The notes under the pieces are model-generated. The model did not search any database. It was not told where the DNA came from and worked only from the letters and a program-made list of their open reading frames with translations. From a virus, in the IMG/VR virus record IMGVR_UViG_3300048690_000048, positions 1 through 37,914 of that record: DNA of 37,914 nucleotides; one strand, 5' to 3'. Of this stretch, positions 31,701-37,914 are shown piece after piece. The stretch's first letter is position 1. Every line of letters begins with the position of its first letter. Position numbers and translations under genes: made by a program.

Positions 31701-31913
31701 TTATTTCCAGTCATCCCGAGCACTGTTCTTTGCGTCCATTTCTTGCATCAGTCGCTTGAGATAGATGGCCATGTCTAGCGCTTCCTCGTAGGCGTGTTGT
31801 ATCCATTGGCGCTCGGTTAGCGGGTTGCCTGCTACTGTGCGGCCGTACTTTTTAATGCCCAATTGCTGGCGATCTAAGATGTTTTTGCATACTTCGCTTT
31901 CGGTGTCTTTCAT
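31701..31913 (-). CDS. MazG-like phage protein, 70 aa
   Basis: ILDRQQLGIKKYGRTVAGNP followed by WIQHAYEEALDMAIYLKRLM is the layout of short phage proteins related to the all-alpha NTP pyrophosphatase (MazG/dUTPase-2) fold, with the EE..D pair (EEALD) of the metal site. At 70 residues it holds only part of that fold, so activity is uncertain. Coupled to NinG by ATGA. Confidence 0.65.
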   Translation of the reverse strand: MKDTESEVCKNILDRQQLGIKKYGRTVAGNPLTERQWIQHAYEEALDMAIYLKRLMQEMDAKNSARDDWK

Positions 31914-32440
31914 GCCTGTAGCTCCTTTAGCTTTTGTTTGTAGGTTTCTTTAATCTCGATTAGGTCGTCAGTGCTGTAATTATTTGCTGGGTGTGGACCT
32001 TCTAGCCATTCGACACGCTCTAGGCCTATCAACTTTACCAAGTTCACGCGATACATTGCCACATTACCCGATAAATGTGTGTTACATGGTGCGCACTGTT
32101 TGTGACAGTTATCAGGCTCATATGCAAGCTCAGGGCGTGCTCCACGGCTTAGGTAGTGCCCTGCGTGATATTGCCCTGTGTGGTGACGTTGGCAGCTTAT
32201 GCAAGGCTTGTCAGCGTCTCTAGCCCTTACCCATGCGTTAAATGCTGCCTGAGCTTCACGCGCCCAGTCTGCACGGCTTTTAATCGCAGCTTTACGCGCT
32301 TTTGTTCGCTCAGTTTCTTCCTTTTTTGCAGCCTTCACCATCCTAGATGCGCACATTACCGAGCATACGCGCTGCATTGGTCGCAGCGGGTAAAAGCTGA
32401 TGCCGCAGTGTTTGCAGTCCTTGGGTCGCGATACGGTCAT
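31910..32440 (-). CDS. ninG: NinG/Rap-like recombination protein
   Basis: 176 residues from the ATG (32440) that overlaps the NinB stop (ATGA). N-terminal zinc pair CKHCG..C..MC, a basic helix, then PCISCQRHHTGQYHAGHYLS, RGARPELAYEPDNCHKQCAP and CNTHLSGN. These are the HNH-like core (C..C, GHY, N.H.QC..CN) of NinG (Rap), a Holliday/D-loop endonuclease of lambdoid nin regions. The domain is full length. Confidence 0.92.
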   Translation of the reverse strand: MTVSRPKDCKHCGISFYPLRPMQRVCSVMCASRMVKAAKKEETERTKARKAAIKSRADWAREAQAAFNAWVRARDADKPCISCQRHHTGQYHAGHYLSRGARPELAYEPDNCHKQCAPCNTHLSGNVAMYRVNLVKLIGLERVEWLEGPHPANNYSTDDLIEIKETYKQKLKELQA

Positions 32441-32868
32441 TGGTCGCGCTCCCATGCAGGTAGTTTCACGCCTCTAGCCATAGCCGTGGCATACAGAAAT
32501 TCGATGAACTCGGAAAACTCAGCCTTGGTGAACTTGCTGGTTCTTTGCCCCAACATAACCACACCACCATCCAATCCCATAGCCAGGCGAACTGTCTCGC
32601 GCTTAAATGCCGCCGACAACACTGCTTTCCAGTCGTCAGCGTCCATCTTGACCATGTGACCATTGATAGGCCACTCAATCTGTCTTGAGAACTCTTGCAA
32701 AATAGGCCACATCAGAGAATTTTGTTCACTGCTTCGCGTTTGTGGCTTTACCGTCAGCGTGAACCGCTGATCAGCTTGCAATACAGCCGCAAGGAACGGG
32801 TATAGCTGGCCCTTCAATGCTGCTATTGCTTGTTGGCGATTTAGCAGTTGGATTGTTAGCGATTGCAT
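32437..32868 (-). CDS. ninB: NinB-like recombination mediator
   Basis: 143 residues from the ATG at 32868, chosen because the longer TTG version would start inside the promoter. TLTVKPQTRSSEQNSLMWPI then LQEFSRQIEWPINGHMVKMD and ATAMARGVKLPAW are the NinB (Orf) family motifs. NinB helps load RecA-type or annealing proteins on single strands. Promoter and operator overlap its 5' end; the transcript may start almost at the ATG. Confidence 0.92.
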   Translation of the reverse strand: MQSLTIQLLNRQQAIAALKGQLYPFLAAVLQADQRFTLTVKPQTRSSEQNSLMWPILQEFSRQIEWPINGHMVKMDADDWKAVLSAAFKRETVRLAMGLDGGVVMLGQRTSKFTKAEFSEFIEFLYATAMARGVKLPAWERDQ

Positions 32869-32874
32869 GGTTCC

Positions 32875-32904
32875 ATTGTAATCTATTTTACTAACATTTT
32901 GCAA
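32875..32904 (-). promoter_or_regulatory. promoter with operator before NinB
   Basis: On the minus strand TTGCAA (32904-32899), 18 bases, TACAAT (32880-32875). The dyad AGTAA-AATAGA-TTACA (32892-32877) overlaps the -10 box and is identical over its 16 bases to the plus-strand copy at 6262-6277. The ATG is 7 bases beyond the -10 box, so the mRNA could be leaderless. Confidence 0.6.
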
Positions 32905-33048
32905 TTATTTTTCAATCTTCCAGTTTATCCAATGCAGCGCCTCGCAGTATCGCTTGAAAGCGTATATTGCATACGCTCTGTCGTGCTTTGCCATGTACGC
33001 ACAGTGGGCCACTATGCGGGCTTTTAGGGCTTCGTCGGCTTCGGTCAC
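32905..33048 (-). CDS. small hypothetical protein, 47 aa
   Basis: GTG at 33048 overlaps the upstream stop (GTGA); stop at 32905. Sequence starts MTEADEALKARIVAHCAYMA, with helical YAIYAFKRYCEALHWINW. Its end lies within the NinB promoter. Coupling and coding look support it. Confidence 0.55.
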   Translation of the reverse strand: MTEADEALKARIVAHCAYMAKHDRAYAIYAFKRYCEALHWINWKIEK

Positions 33049-33212
33049 AGGCTATACCGCCCCCACCTTTGCCGCTTGATTGCTCCAATATCCACTAGCT
33101 CGGCTAACACCTTGTAAGTTGACTGGTACGGCCAGCCAGTGATTGCCACAAACTCTGCCAACATTAGCGGCCCATGCTCTAACAACTTCAATGCAGCGTA
33201 TTGTCTTGTCAT
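33045..33212 (-). CDS. small winged-helix protein, 55 aa
   Basis: ATG at 33212 overlaps the upstream stop (ATGA). QYAALKLLEHGPLMLAEFVA, ITGWPYQSTYKVLAELVDIG and AIKRQRWGRYSL form the helices and wing of a minimal winged-helix domain. Likely a DNA-binding regulator. Target unknown. Confidence 0.65.
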   Translation of the reverse strand: MTRQYAALKLLEHGPLMLAEFVAITGWPYQSTYKVLAELVDIGAIKRQRWGRYSL

Positions 33213-33547
33213 TTTGCTGCTTTCGTAAGTGCTGCTCGTGCCGCTTCTAAGGCTCTGCGCACAACCTCAGGGTTTGCCTTTGGTGCGTCCAAATAGCCAG
33301 CCATTGCGGGTTCTGGTGCGCGCTGGCAAATTGCGCGAAACTCCAAAACCGTAGGGGCTTTGTTTGGCAGGTTTTGGAGCGCGTATTTGATTGCGGCGGG
33401 GTTACCCTCATAGCCACTCAGTTCGTGCGCCCAATCGCCCTTTACGTCGCTTATATCGATACCCTCCCACCTTCCCAAGAAGTCGCGCCCGTAAACAAGT
33501 GATAGTTTTGTAAAAACAATGTCGATCAATTGGTGAATGTCAGCCAT
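33209..33547 (-). CDS. replication-associated protein, P-like position
   Basis: 112 residues. FLGRWEGIDISDVKGDWAHE, then YALQNLPNKAPTVLEFRAIC is a common phage protein pattern encoded right after O-like genes, where helicase loaders (lambda P) usually lie. Helical, no ATPase motif. Overlaps the O-like stop by 8 bases. A helicase-loader role is an inference from place and size. Confidence 0.65.
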   Translation of the reverse strand: MADIHQLIDIVFTKLSLVYGRDFLGRWEGIDISDVKGDWAHELSGYEGNPAAIKYALQNLPNKAPTVLEFRAICQRAPEPAMAGYLDAPKANPEVVRRALEAARAALTKAAK

Positions 33548-34427
33548 TAGCTATCCCTAGTTTTGCTGGCAATGAATCAAAAAACGTATTCGGGTCTATC
33601 CTGCTTGCGCCTGGATTGCTTGCTGCAATAGATGGTGCTGCAACTTGATATCTCTCGCGCATTGATCTCTGATATGGCGTTTCGCTTGGTTGTTGAACCT
33701 TTGATGATGGCTTTGCATTCCTGCACCAGTTACGCCATGTTGCCGGCCAATCTAGCTTTACGCCCTTTTGTCCAGGTTGTGAATTCCAGTAGTCCCGAAA
33801 CTTGCTTGCCTCTTCCAATGTGTTGGCTATTCCTTGATCAATAGCAAATTGAAAATCAGGTTCAAAGTCTTGAGGCAAGCGGGAACCGCGTGCTGTCTTT
33901 GTCTTCTCTATCTTTGGTAACGGTAACGGTAACGGTATTGGAGACGGAGACGGAGACGGAGACGGAGACGGGGCATCCGCCTCGCATCCGCCTCGCATGC
34001 GGTCCGTGTGCGGTTCGGATGCGCCTCGCATGCGGTCCGCATAATCTGGCATGCGGTTCGTAGCTTCATTGCGTCCATATCGCTTGCATAAAGCTGCAAA
34101 TCGTGACGCTTCGGACCTATCTTTTGCACCAGCCGCCCAGGGGTTATGCTCTGACCAATCGTGAATAGAAAGCTGGTTTTCCGCACCATCCAAAAAACCA
34201 ACGTCGACCATTGCAGAGACAAAAGCGCCATGTTCACCAGTCCAATCGACTGACAGTTCTATGTCTTCGTTTGATAGTCCAGACAAGTCACCGTCGCTTC
34301 GATTGGCAGCCGACCATATAAACAAGTATATGCATGCCAATGGACCAGCGTGCCCCAATCGCCTGAGTAGCTTCTTGGTCTTTGGGTGACCAGGTAGCCC
34401 GGTTGATATGCGAGCATCCTTTGTCAT
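33540..34427 (-). CDS. phage replication initiator, O-like, with repeat-rich linker
   Basis: 295 residues from the ATG (34427) overlapping the Rha stop (ATGA). The N-terminal half (MTKDARISTGLPGHPKTKKL, then LACIYLFIWSAANRSDGDLS) has the winged-helix pattern of O-like initiators that bind the origin. The middle (about 135-175) is repetitive: DRMRG twice, then a (Pro-Ser)5-ProIle-(Pro-Leu)3 run. The C-terminal part (about 190-250, with FRDYWNSQPGQKGVKLDWPA, WRNWCRN) is the DnaT-like domain of replication proteins. As in lambda, the origin may lie in the repeat part of the gene. Confidence 0.75.
   Translation of the reverse strand: MTKDARISTGLPGHPKTKKLLRRLGHAGPLACIYLFIWSAANRSDGDLSGLSNEDIELSVDWTGEHGAFVSAMVDVGFLDGAENQLSIHDWSEHNPWAAGAKDRSEASRFAALCKRYGRNEATNRMPDYADRMRGASEPHTDRMRGGCEADAPSPSPSPSPSPIPLPLPLPKIEKTKTARGSRLPQDFEPDFQFAIDQGIANTLEEASKFRDYWNSQPGQKGVKLDWPATWRNWCRNAKPSSKVQQPSETPYQRSMRERYQVAAPSIAASNPGASRIDPNTFFDSLPAKLGIANG
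33916..34060. repeat. hexamer and iteron-like repeats within the O-like gene (candidate origin)
   Basis: On the plus strand: GGTAAC three times (33916-33933), GGTATT, GGAGAC five times (33940-33969); then GCATCCGCCTC twice (33973-33994) and GCATGCGG(T/T)(C/T)CG three times (33995-34006, 34028-34039, 34049-34060). The second group is iteron-like. The hexamers keep the reading frame. Origin function is inferred from lambda, whose iterons are in gene O. Confidence 0.5.
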
Positions 34428-35074
34428 TTTGCAGTCCACAGCTTCGTGATTTCTAGCTGCCCGAGCGGTGTAATCAGACATTGATGGAACTCGTGCCCGT
34501 TTTTTACGTCAGAAACAACGTTAAACCACTCAGAATAGCCAGCTTTAGGCAAATCAGCATTGAGCCACTTCACGCCTCCTTCACGCAAAAACTGATTTAG
34601 TTTGATGGCGGTAGTGCCTAATTGTTTTGCAATCAGCGTCGTACTTACGTCTTGTTTGCGGTCTGCCAATATCTCGTATATTGCAACTTTAGGTGCTTGC
34701 TCAAGCAATAGCGCGTCTTTGGCTTCGATCTTCTCTGCTTGCTCTGCGGCAAGTCGCAAGGCTCCCGATAGCGTTGTGGGAACTTTGATTGCTTGTTTCG
34801 ACTCCAATTCCTGCCAACGCTTGATAATTGCAAATCGCATTGGAGCTGAGTATCCAGAAACTAACGTCAGTGTCAGGTCTTTATTTAGCACATATTCCGT
34901 TTGTAGTCGTCCTACTGAATCACGGTAGGTACATCCAAAAGTGGATACATCTTTTTCAAGCTGATCGAGCATGTTTTCAATGTCTCTCTTTACGTGCCCA
35001 TGCTCTTTTTGTGTGAATTCCGCTATCTCACGGCTCGACATCTTTTGCGAGTTGTCCATTGTTGCTATCTGCAT
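34424..35074 (-). CDS. Rha-family antirepressor with KilAC C-terminus
   Basis: 216 residues from the ATG at 35074 (GGAGTAACGAAA before it; a longer TTG version would lie in the leader RNA). N-terminal SSREIAEFTQKEHGHVKRDI, then TYRDSVGRLQTEYVLNKDLT, LTLVSGYSAPMRFAIIKRW is the Rha (Phage_pRha) domain. C-terminal VSTTLIAKQLGTTAIKLNQF, then LITPLGQLEITKLW is KilAC/ANT. Such proteins act as antirepressors or block host functions. A C4-like RNA lies directly upstream, as in P1/P7, and would keep it off. Confidence 0.88.
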   Translation of the reverse strand: MQIATMDNSQKMSSREIAEFTQKEHGHVKRDIENMLDQLEKDVSTFGCTYRDSVGRLQTEYVLNKDLTLTLVSGYSAPMRFAIIKRWQELESKQAIKVPTTLSGALRLAAEQAEKIEAKDALLLEQAPKVAIYEILADRKQDVSTTLIAKQLGTTAIKLNQFLREGGVKWLNADLPKAGYSEWFNVVSDVKNGHEFHQCLITPLGQLEITKLWTAK

Positions 35075-35086
35075 TTTCGTTACTCC

Positions 35087-35193
35087 AAAAAAAACCGCCT
35101 GCAACCCCGTGGAATCAGCACGGAACTACAGGCGGTAGGCCTTGAGAGCTTTGACTTTTTAACCCTCTGATTCAGGGAATGTCGAAACTCTCA
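35087..35193 (-). ncRNA. C4-like antisense RNA / leader with terminator before the antirepressor
   Basis: Read on the minus strand: outer stem GAGAGTTT/AAAGCTCTC (35192-35185 with 35152-35144, one bulge), enclosing CCCT-GAATCAG-AGGG (35177-35163); then ACCGCCTG/CAGGCGGT (35136-35129 with 35101-35094), enclosing CCGTG-CTGATTC-CACGG (35123-35107), then eight T. The two 7-base loops, GAATCAG and CTGATTC, are exact complements. The layout and the antirepressor downstream match the C4 RNA family of P1/P7-type phages. Confidence 0.75.
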
Positions 35194-35199
35194 GCGCAA

Positions 35200-35226
35200 A
35201 TTCTACCCCAAATTTCTTAGGGGTAG
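35200..35226 (-). promoter_or_regulatory. candidate C4 promoter overlapped by a dyad
   Basis: On the minus strand TAGAAT (35205-35200) is a -10 box that would start transcription about 35193, at the first base of the C4-like stem. A 7-bp inverted repeat, CTACCCC/GGGGTAG (35226-35220 with 35209-35203), overlaps it and could be an operator different from the TGTAA dyads. The -35 box is poor. Confidence 0.4.
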
Positions 35227-35235
35227 TGCTATTTT

Positions 35236-35889
35236 TTACAATAAAGGCGACTGCGTTCCTGTACTGCCAAAGCCTTTATCGCCTCGCTCGGTTTCCTTTA
35301 GCTCGCTAGTTTCCTCGATAGCCCATTGGTCAACAGGTATCAGCATGGCTTGGGCTATTCGGTCGCCTGGGCGTACAAAAAACGGAACGCGCCCCATGTC
35401 GTGATCAACCTCATCGCTTACCAATTGCACCATTACCTCGCCAACGTAGTCAGAATCCACCACGCCTACACAATTTGACAATCTGACCTGATGCTTGAAG
35501 CCATGCCCTGAACGGCTATAAACTAGCATTACGTAGCCTTCTGGCACTTCAAACGATAACCCAGTCCCGCAGGTAACAGGGAAGCCCTGCTCGACGTTTG
35601 AGCCTATTTGAGTCATGCCTGCTACCGTTGCAGCGTGCAAATCAAAGCAAGCTGCCCCTGCGGTTTGGTACTTTGGAAGAATGGCGTTGTCGTGAACGCG
35701 CTTTACTTTCAGTGTCTTTGTCATAGTGTCTCCATTGGTGAATAAATCTGTCTGTGGATTGAAAACGGCCTTAGATTGGCTGATAACTGCGGTTGGAAAC
35801 AATTTTTTGTGGCAGACCGGGCCTATTGGACGGCAAGCAACAAAATACATTGCTTTGTCCAATGGCCTGGAACACATTACGCATCGCAC
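35236..35889 (-). CDS. dUTPase with N-terminal zinc-ribbon extension
   Basis: 217 residues. Residues 60-217 are a trimeric dUTPase with all five motifs: AGAACFDLHA (77-86), SRSG (125-128), GVVDSDYVGEV (142-152), RPGDRIAQ (173-180) and RGDKGFGSTG (202-211). It removes dUTP to keep uracil out of DNA. Residues 1-35 form a Cys pair domain (CVMCSRPL, C19, GPVCHKK), usually a separate small phage gene. An internal ATG (Met56, at 35724) has GGAGACACT before it and would give a normal 162-residue dUTPase, so one gene may make two products. Overlaps the methyltransferase stop by 13 bases. Confidence 0.88.
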   Translation of the reverse strand: MRCVMCSRPLDKAMYFVACRPIGPVCHKKLFPTAVISQSKAVFNPQTDLFTNGDTMTKTLKVKRVHDNAILPKYQTAGAACFDLHAATVAGMTQIGSNVEQGFPVTCGTGLSFEVPEGYVMLVYSRSGHGFKHQVRLSNCVGVVDSDYVGEVMVQLVSDEVDHDMGRVPFFVRPGDRIAQAMLIPVDQWAIEETSELKETERGDKGFGSTGTQSPLL

Positions 35890-37487
35890 TTGGTCGCCTT
35901 AAGAATCACCACATTCACTCCAGTGCCTGCAAACTCGTTTTCGTAGATTGTTGACCATTCGCACTCCACGCCGTCAAAGTCCTTGCCCTTGTTGGACGCT
36001 GGCAGGATGGATACAACCACGCCACCTGGCTTTAATAGGCCTATGGCGTACTCAGTATGCAATCGTGCCCTGCCGCCTTCAAAAGGTGGGTTTAAGATGA
36101 TCCTGTCGTACCTACCCGCCGTAATAGCCCACGGCAAAAAGTCAGCGTTTACCACGTTAACCCCCTTGGCCTTCAAGATTGTGCAATGTAGTTCGGATAT
36201 TTCCACGCACGTAGTTCTGTCCTGTGGCATGAATTGAGCAATGCCGCCCTGCCCTGCACTGGGTTCTAAGCATTGATCATCGTCCCCAATGTATGCCCAC
36301 TCAACTGCAATACGTGCCAGTTTCTCAGGGGTCGCGTAATATTGGTGCGATTGTTTGTCAGGAATACACCCAGAGGCCACAATATCATCCAGCACTTCGG
36401 TGGGGTCGTAGTCAAATTGAAAGTATGGATTAGACCCGCGCTCCATCAATACCGCGCCGATGGATTCCAGTACCTTGGTTGCTTCCTCTACACCTCCAAC
36501 GTGCCTACCGCTGTCAAACTTCCGAGCGTTCTCAATATTGACGTACTTTGTAGGGTAGCCGTTTCCAACGATGCGTGTGGCGATTCTCATACCACCCAGC
36601 AGGGCCAGCACGTTAAACGGTAGCGGTCTTCCGATAAGTTCAAACTCTTTTATCTGCTTTTTAGGCTTTTGGCGAAACTCTGCCGGGATAGCTCGCGGGT
36701 ACATACTGGCAAGAATCGCATTCAATCTCCACGACATATCCGGGTGAACCTCCATGTGGGCGGTTCCTTTGCGGTGCAACTTGATCTTCATAGACCCGCC
36801 GTCCAACGTCACCCACTGGCCCCACCTACGCCTAAGAATCGGGATTAGGTCAGACGTTGCATGCCAGCCTGGCTCTTTTCGCCCCATGAATTTAGCCACC
36901 ACACACCGCAGGTCATTGATCAATCCGCAGGTGCTAGTGTCCGCAGAGTCATAAGCATTTAGAACACGGGCAATAATCATCCGCTTGCCGAAACCTTCGG
37001 GGGCGTTGGTAACGTGGTCGCCCGACAATCCCCTGAATATTCCGTCTACCCGCTCAGCCAAAAACTGGGCGCGCATGTTCATCATTTCCGTGATAGTCGG
37101 GCGCACCGTTTCCTCTACAAAGTCGGGCGCTGTCATTTCTCGGATTGTCTTATGCCATTCGTCCCGTCGCTTTTGCGGCATCATGTCCAGCACGTCAGTA
37201 AGTGCTAGGGTCTTTGACCAATAGGCAGAATTAAGGCTCGCTACTGCTCCCGATACCTCAAACAGCTTTTTTACTGAAGGCCGAAAGTGTCCGCTATCGT
37301 CACTGTTTCCAGATAGAAAATATTCAAGCGCGGACTCATTCTCCACGTCGATCATGTTGCCAATAGCTTCAATCCGTTTTCGCATGGATTGGTATTGACC
37401 CAATAGCTCGGTGAAGATGTCCGCACTTACTGGCGCAAAGAAGTGAGCGGTTTCGTCTACTAGCTCGGTGTGGGCTATTTCGCTCAC
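35877..37487 (-). CDS. DUF4942 / N6-adenine DNA methyltransferase fusion
   Basis: 536 residues from a GTG coupled to the upstream stop (GTGA). Residues about 120-280 (FLAERVDGIFRGLSGDHVTN, PEGFGKRMIIARVL) are DUF4942, which often accompanies phage methyltransferases. Residues about 380-536 hold an adenine methyltransferase core: ATPEKLARIAVEW (385-397), motif I LEPSAGQG (407-414, binds SAM) and motif IV NPPF (466-469, catalytic). It probably methylates adenines to protect phage DNA from restriction. No partner restriction enzyme gene is nearby. Confidence 0.88.
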   Translation of the reverse strand: MSEIAHTELVDETAHFFAPVSADIFTELLGQYQSMRKRIEAIGNMIDVENESALEYFLSGNSDDSGHFRPSVKKLFEVSGAVASLNSAYWSKTLALTDVLDMMPQKRRDEWHKTIREMTAPDFVEETVRPTITEMMNMRAQFLAERVDGIFRGLSGDHVTNAPEGFGKRMIIARVLNAYDSADTSTCGLINDLRCVVAKFMGRKEPGWHATSDLIPILRRRWGQWVTLDGGSMKIKLHRKGTAHMEVHPDMSWRLNAILASMYPRAIPAEFRQKPKKQIKEFELIGRPLPFNVLALLGGMRIATRIVGNGYPTKYVNIENARKFDSGRHVGGVEEATKVLESIGAVLMERGSNPYFQFDYDPTEVLDDIVASGCIPDKQSHQYYATPEKLARIAVEWAYIGDDDQCLEPSAGQGGIAQFMPQDRTTCVEISELHCTILKAKGVNVVNADFLPWAITAGRYDRIILNPPFEGGRARLHTEYAIGLLKPGGVVVSILPASNKGKDFDGVECEWSTIYENEFAGTGVNVVILKATKCDA

Positions 37488-37660
37488 CTTGGTGCCACCT
37501 TCGATTTAGTCTGATTTGGTGTGCATGAATGCTGCTCTGGGTTTACCCTATTTGCATCTAGCAACATCTGGCGCGTGCTTTTGATTCGGCCAAACTTGTC
37601 GGCAATGATCGATGGCTGGCCTTTCCAATCGAATGGGCTTTTTGGTTTACTTGGTTTCAT
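37484..37660 (-). CDS. small basic protein, 58 aa
   Basis: ATG at 37660 opens 58 codons to TGA at 37486-37484, overlapping the previous gene by 14 bases and the methyltransferase start by 4 (GTGA). Starts MKPSKPKSPFDWKGQPSIIA; DKFGRIKSTRQMLLDANRVN suggests a short helix-turn-helix-like stretch. Basic, possibly DNA-binding. Fills an otherwise empty 160-base gap. Confidence 0.6.
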   Translation of the reverse strand: MKPSKPKSPFDWKGQPSIIADKFGRIKSTRQMLLDANRVNPEQHSCTPNQTKSKVAPR

Positions 37661-37914
37661 TTTTCTTTTTCCGTGTAGTTTTACGCAAGTCCACGTGCCT
37701 GCAAGACAACGCGCCTTTTAAGTAATCAGGGTCTCCATATGCGCCCATGATGTTGATATGCTGAACCATATCTTTGCCAAATTGCTCGGTGTCAAACTTG
37801 AATGCCTTATCCCGGCAAAATCCTCCAACGGTTTCTAGCAAGGCTTTCACGGCACACAATGCCTCGCGCAGCTCCTCAACTTCGCGCTCGCGTGCGGATT
37901 CATCATCAGAAAGC
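37647..37914 (-). CDS. partial gene running off the right edge (3' part)
   Basis: The frame is open from the right edge to TAA at 37649-37647, giving at least 89 residues. LSDDESAREREVEELREALC is a charged helix; then ALLETVGGFCRDKAFKFDTE, FGKDMVQHINIMGAYGDPDY and a Lys/Arg-rich tail. No family recognised. It lacks a start, and the frame at the left edge (1-106) lacks an end; both are on the same strand. Confidence 0.65.
   Translation of the reverse strand, partial: LSDDESAREREVEELREALCAVKALLETVGGFCRDKAFKFDTEQFGKDMVQHINIMGAYGDPDYLKGALSCRHVDLRKTTRKKKNETK

Noticed and set aside
33916-33969. Possible CRISPR-like array
   Set aside because: Direct hexamer repeats with no spacers, coding for a Pro-rich linker.
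34428-34481. 18-residue N-terminal extension of the O-like protein
   Set aside because: Lies over the end of the Rha gene; the inner ATG at 34427 is coupled to the Rha stop.

Overview
The window is an essentially complete genome of a short-tailed (podovirus-like) double-stranded DNA phage, most likely of a Gram-negative, probably proteobacterial host. The host guess rests on lambdoid-type accessory genes (NinB, NinG, Rha, a P22-Cro-like repressor), AAGGA-type Shine-Dalgarno sites and sigma70-like promoters; nothing fixes the genus. The two window ends carry what look like the two halves of one leftward gene, so the molecule is probably circular or circularly permuted and was opened inside an early operon.

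Layout. A divergent control region lies at about 1219-1380. Leftward from it run a Cro-like repressor gene and two unknown genes that leave at position 1. They appear to continue from the right edge (37914 downward): a 58-aa gene, a DUF4942/adenine methyltransferase fusion, a dUTPase with a zinc-ribbon extension, a C4-type antisense RNA leader, a Rha/KilAC antirepressor, an O-like replication protein with possible origin repeats, small replication-associated and winged-helix genes, NinB, NinG and a MazG-like protein. The same strand then enters the late genes: terminase (31.1-29.5 kb), portal, head genes, scaffold, major capsid, P22-gp4/gp10-like tail adaptors, ejection proteins, a tail fibre, and lysis genes ending at 8880. 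Rightward from the control region run the other early genes (1381-8825): unknown small genes, a TGT/DpdA-like base-exchange enzyme next to a VUT/YhhQ-like preQ0 transporter, a Sak4-like ATPase next to an SSB with an acidic tail, Gp157 and coiled-coil genes. They end at a strong intrinsic terminator (8834-8875). The plan resembles lambda, with cro-O-P-nin-late on one side and recombination or accessory genes on the other.

Most notable points: (1) a compact 7-deazaguanine DNA-modification candidate, a DpdA-like transglycosylase directly followed by a preQ0 importer, with no preQ0 biosynthesis genes visible; (2) a 16-bp dyad, TGTAA-N6-TTACA, overlapping the -10 box of six promoters on both strands, which implies one phage-wide early operator; (3) a C4-like RNA before the antirepressor in which two 7-nt hairpin loops are perfectly complementary; (4) a small membrane-protein gene on the opposite strand inside the late operon.

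No integrase, CI-type repressor, partition gene, tRNA or CRISPR array was recognised. Many very short genes are joined by ATGA, GTGA or TAATG overlaps, and several of these were found only by reading the gaps.
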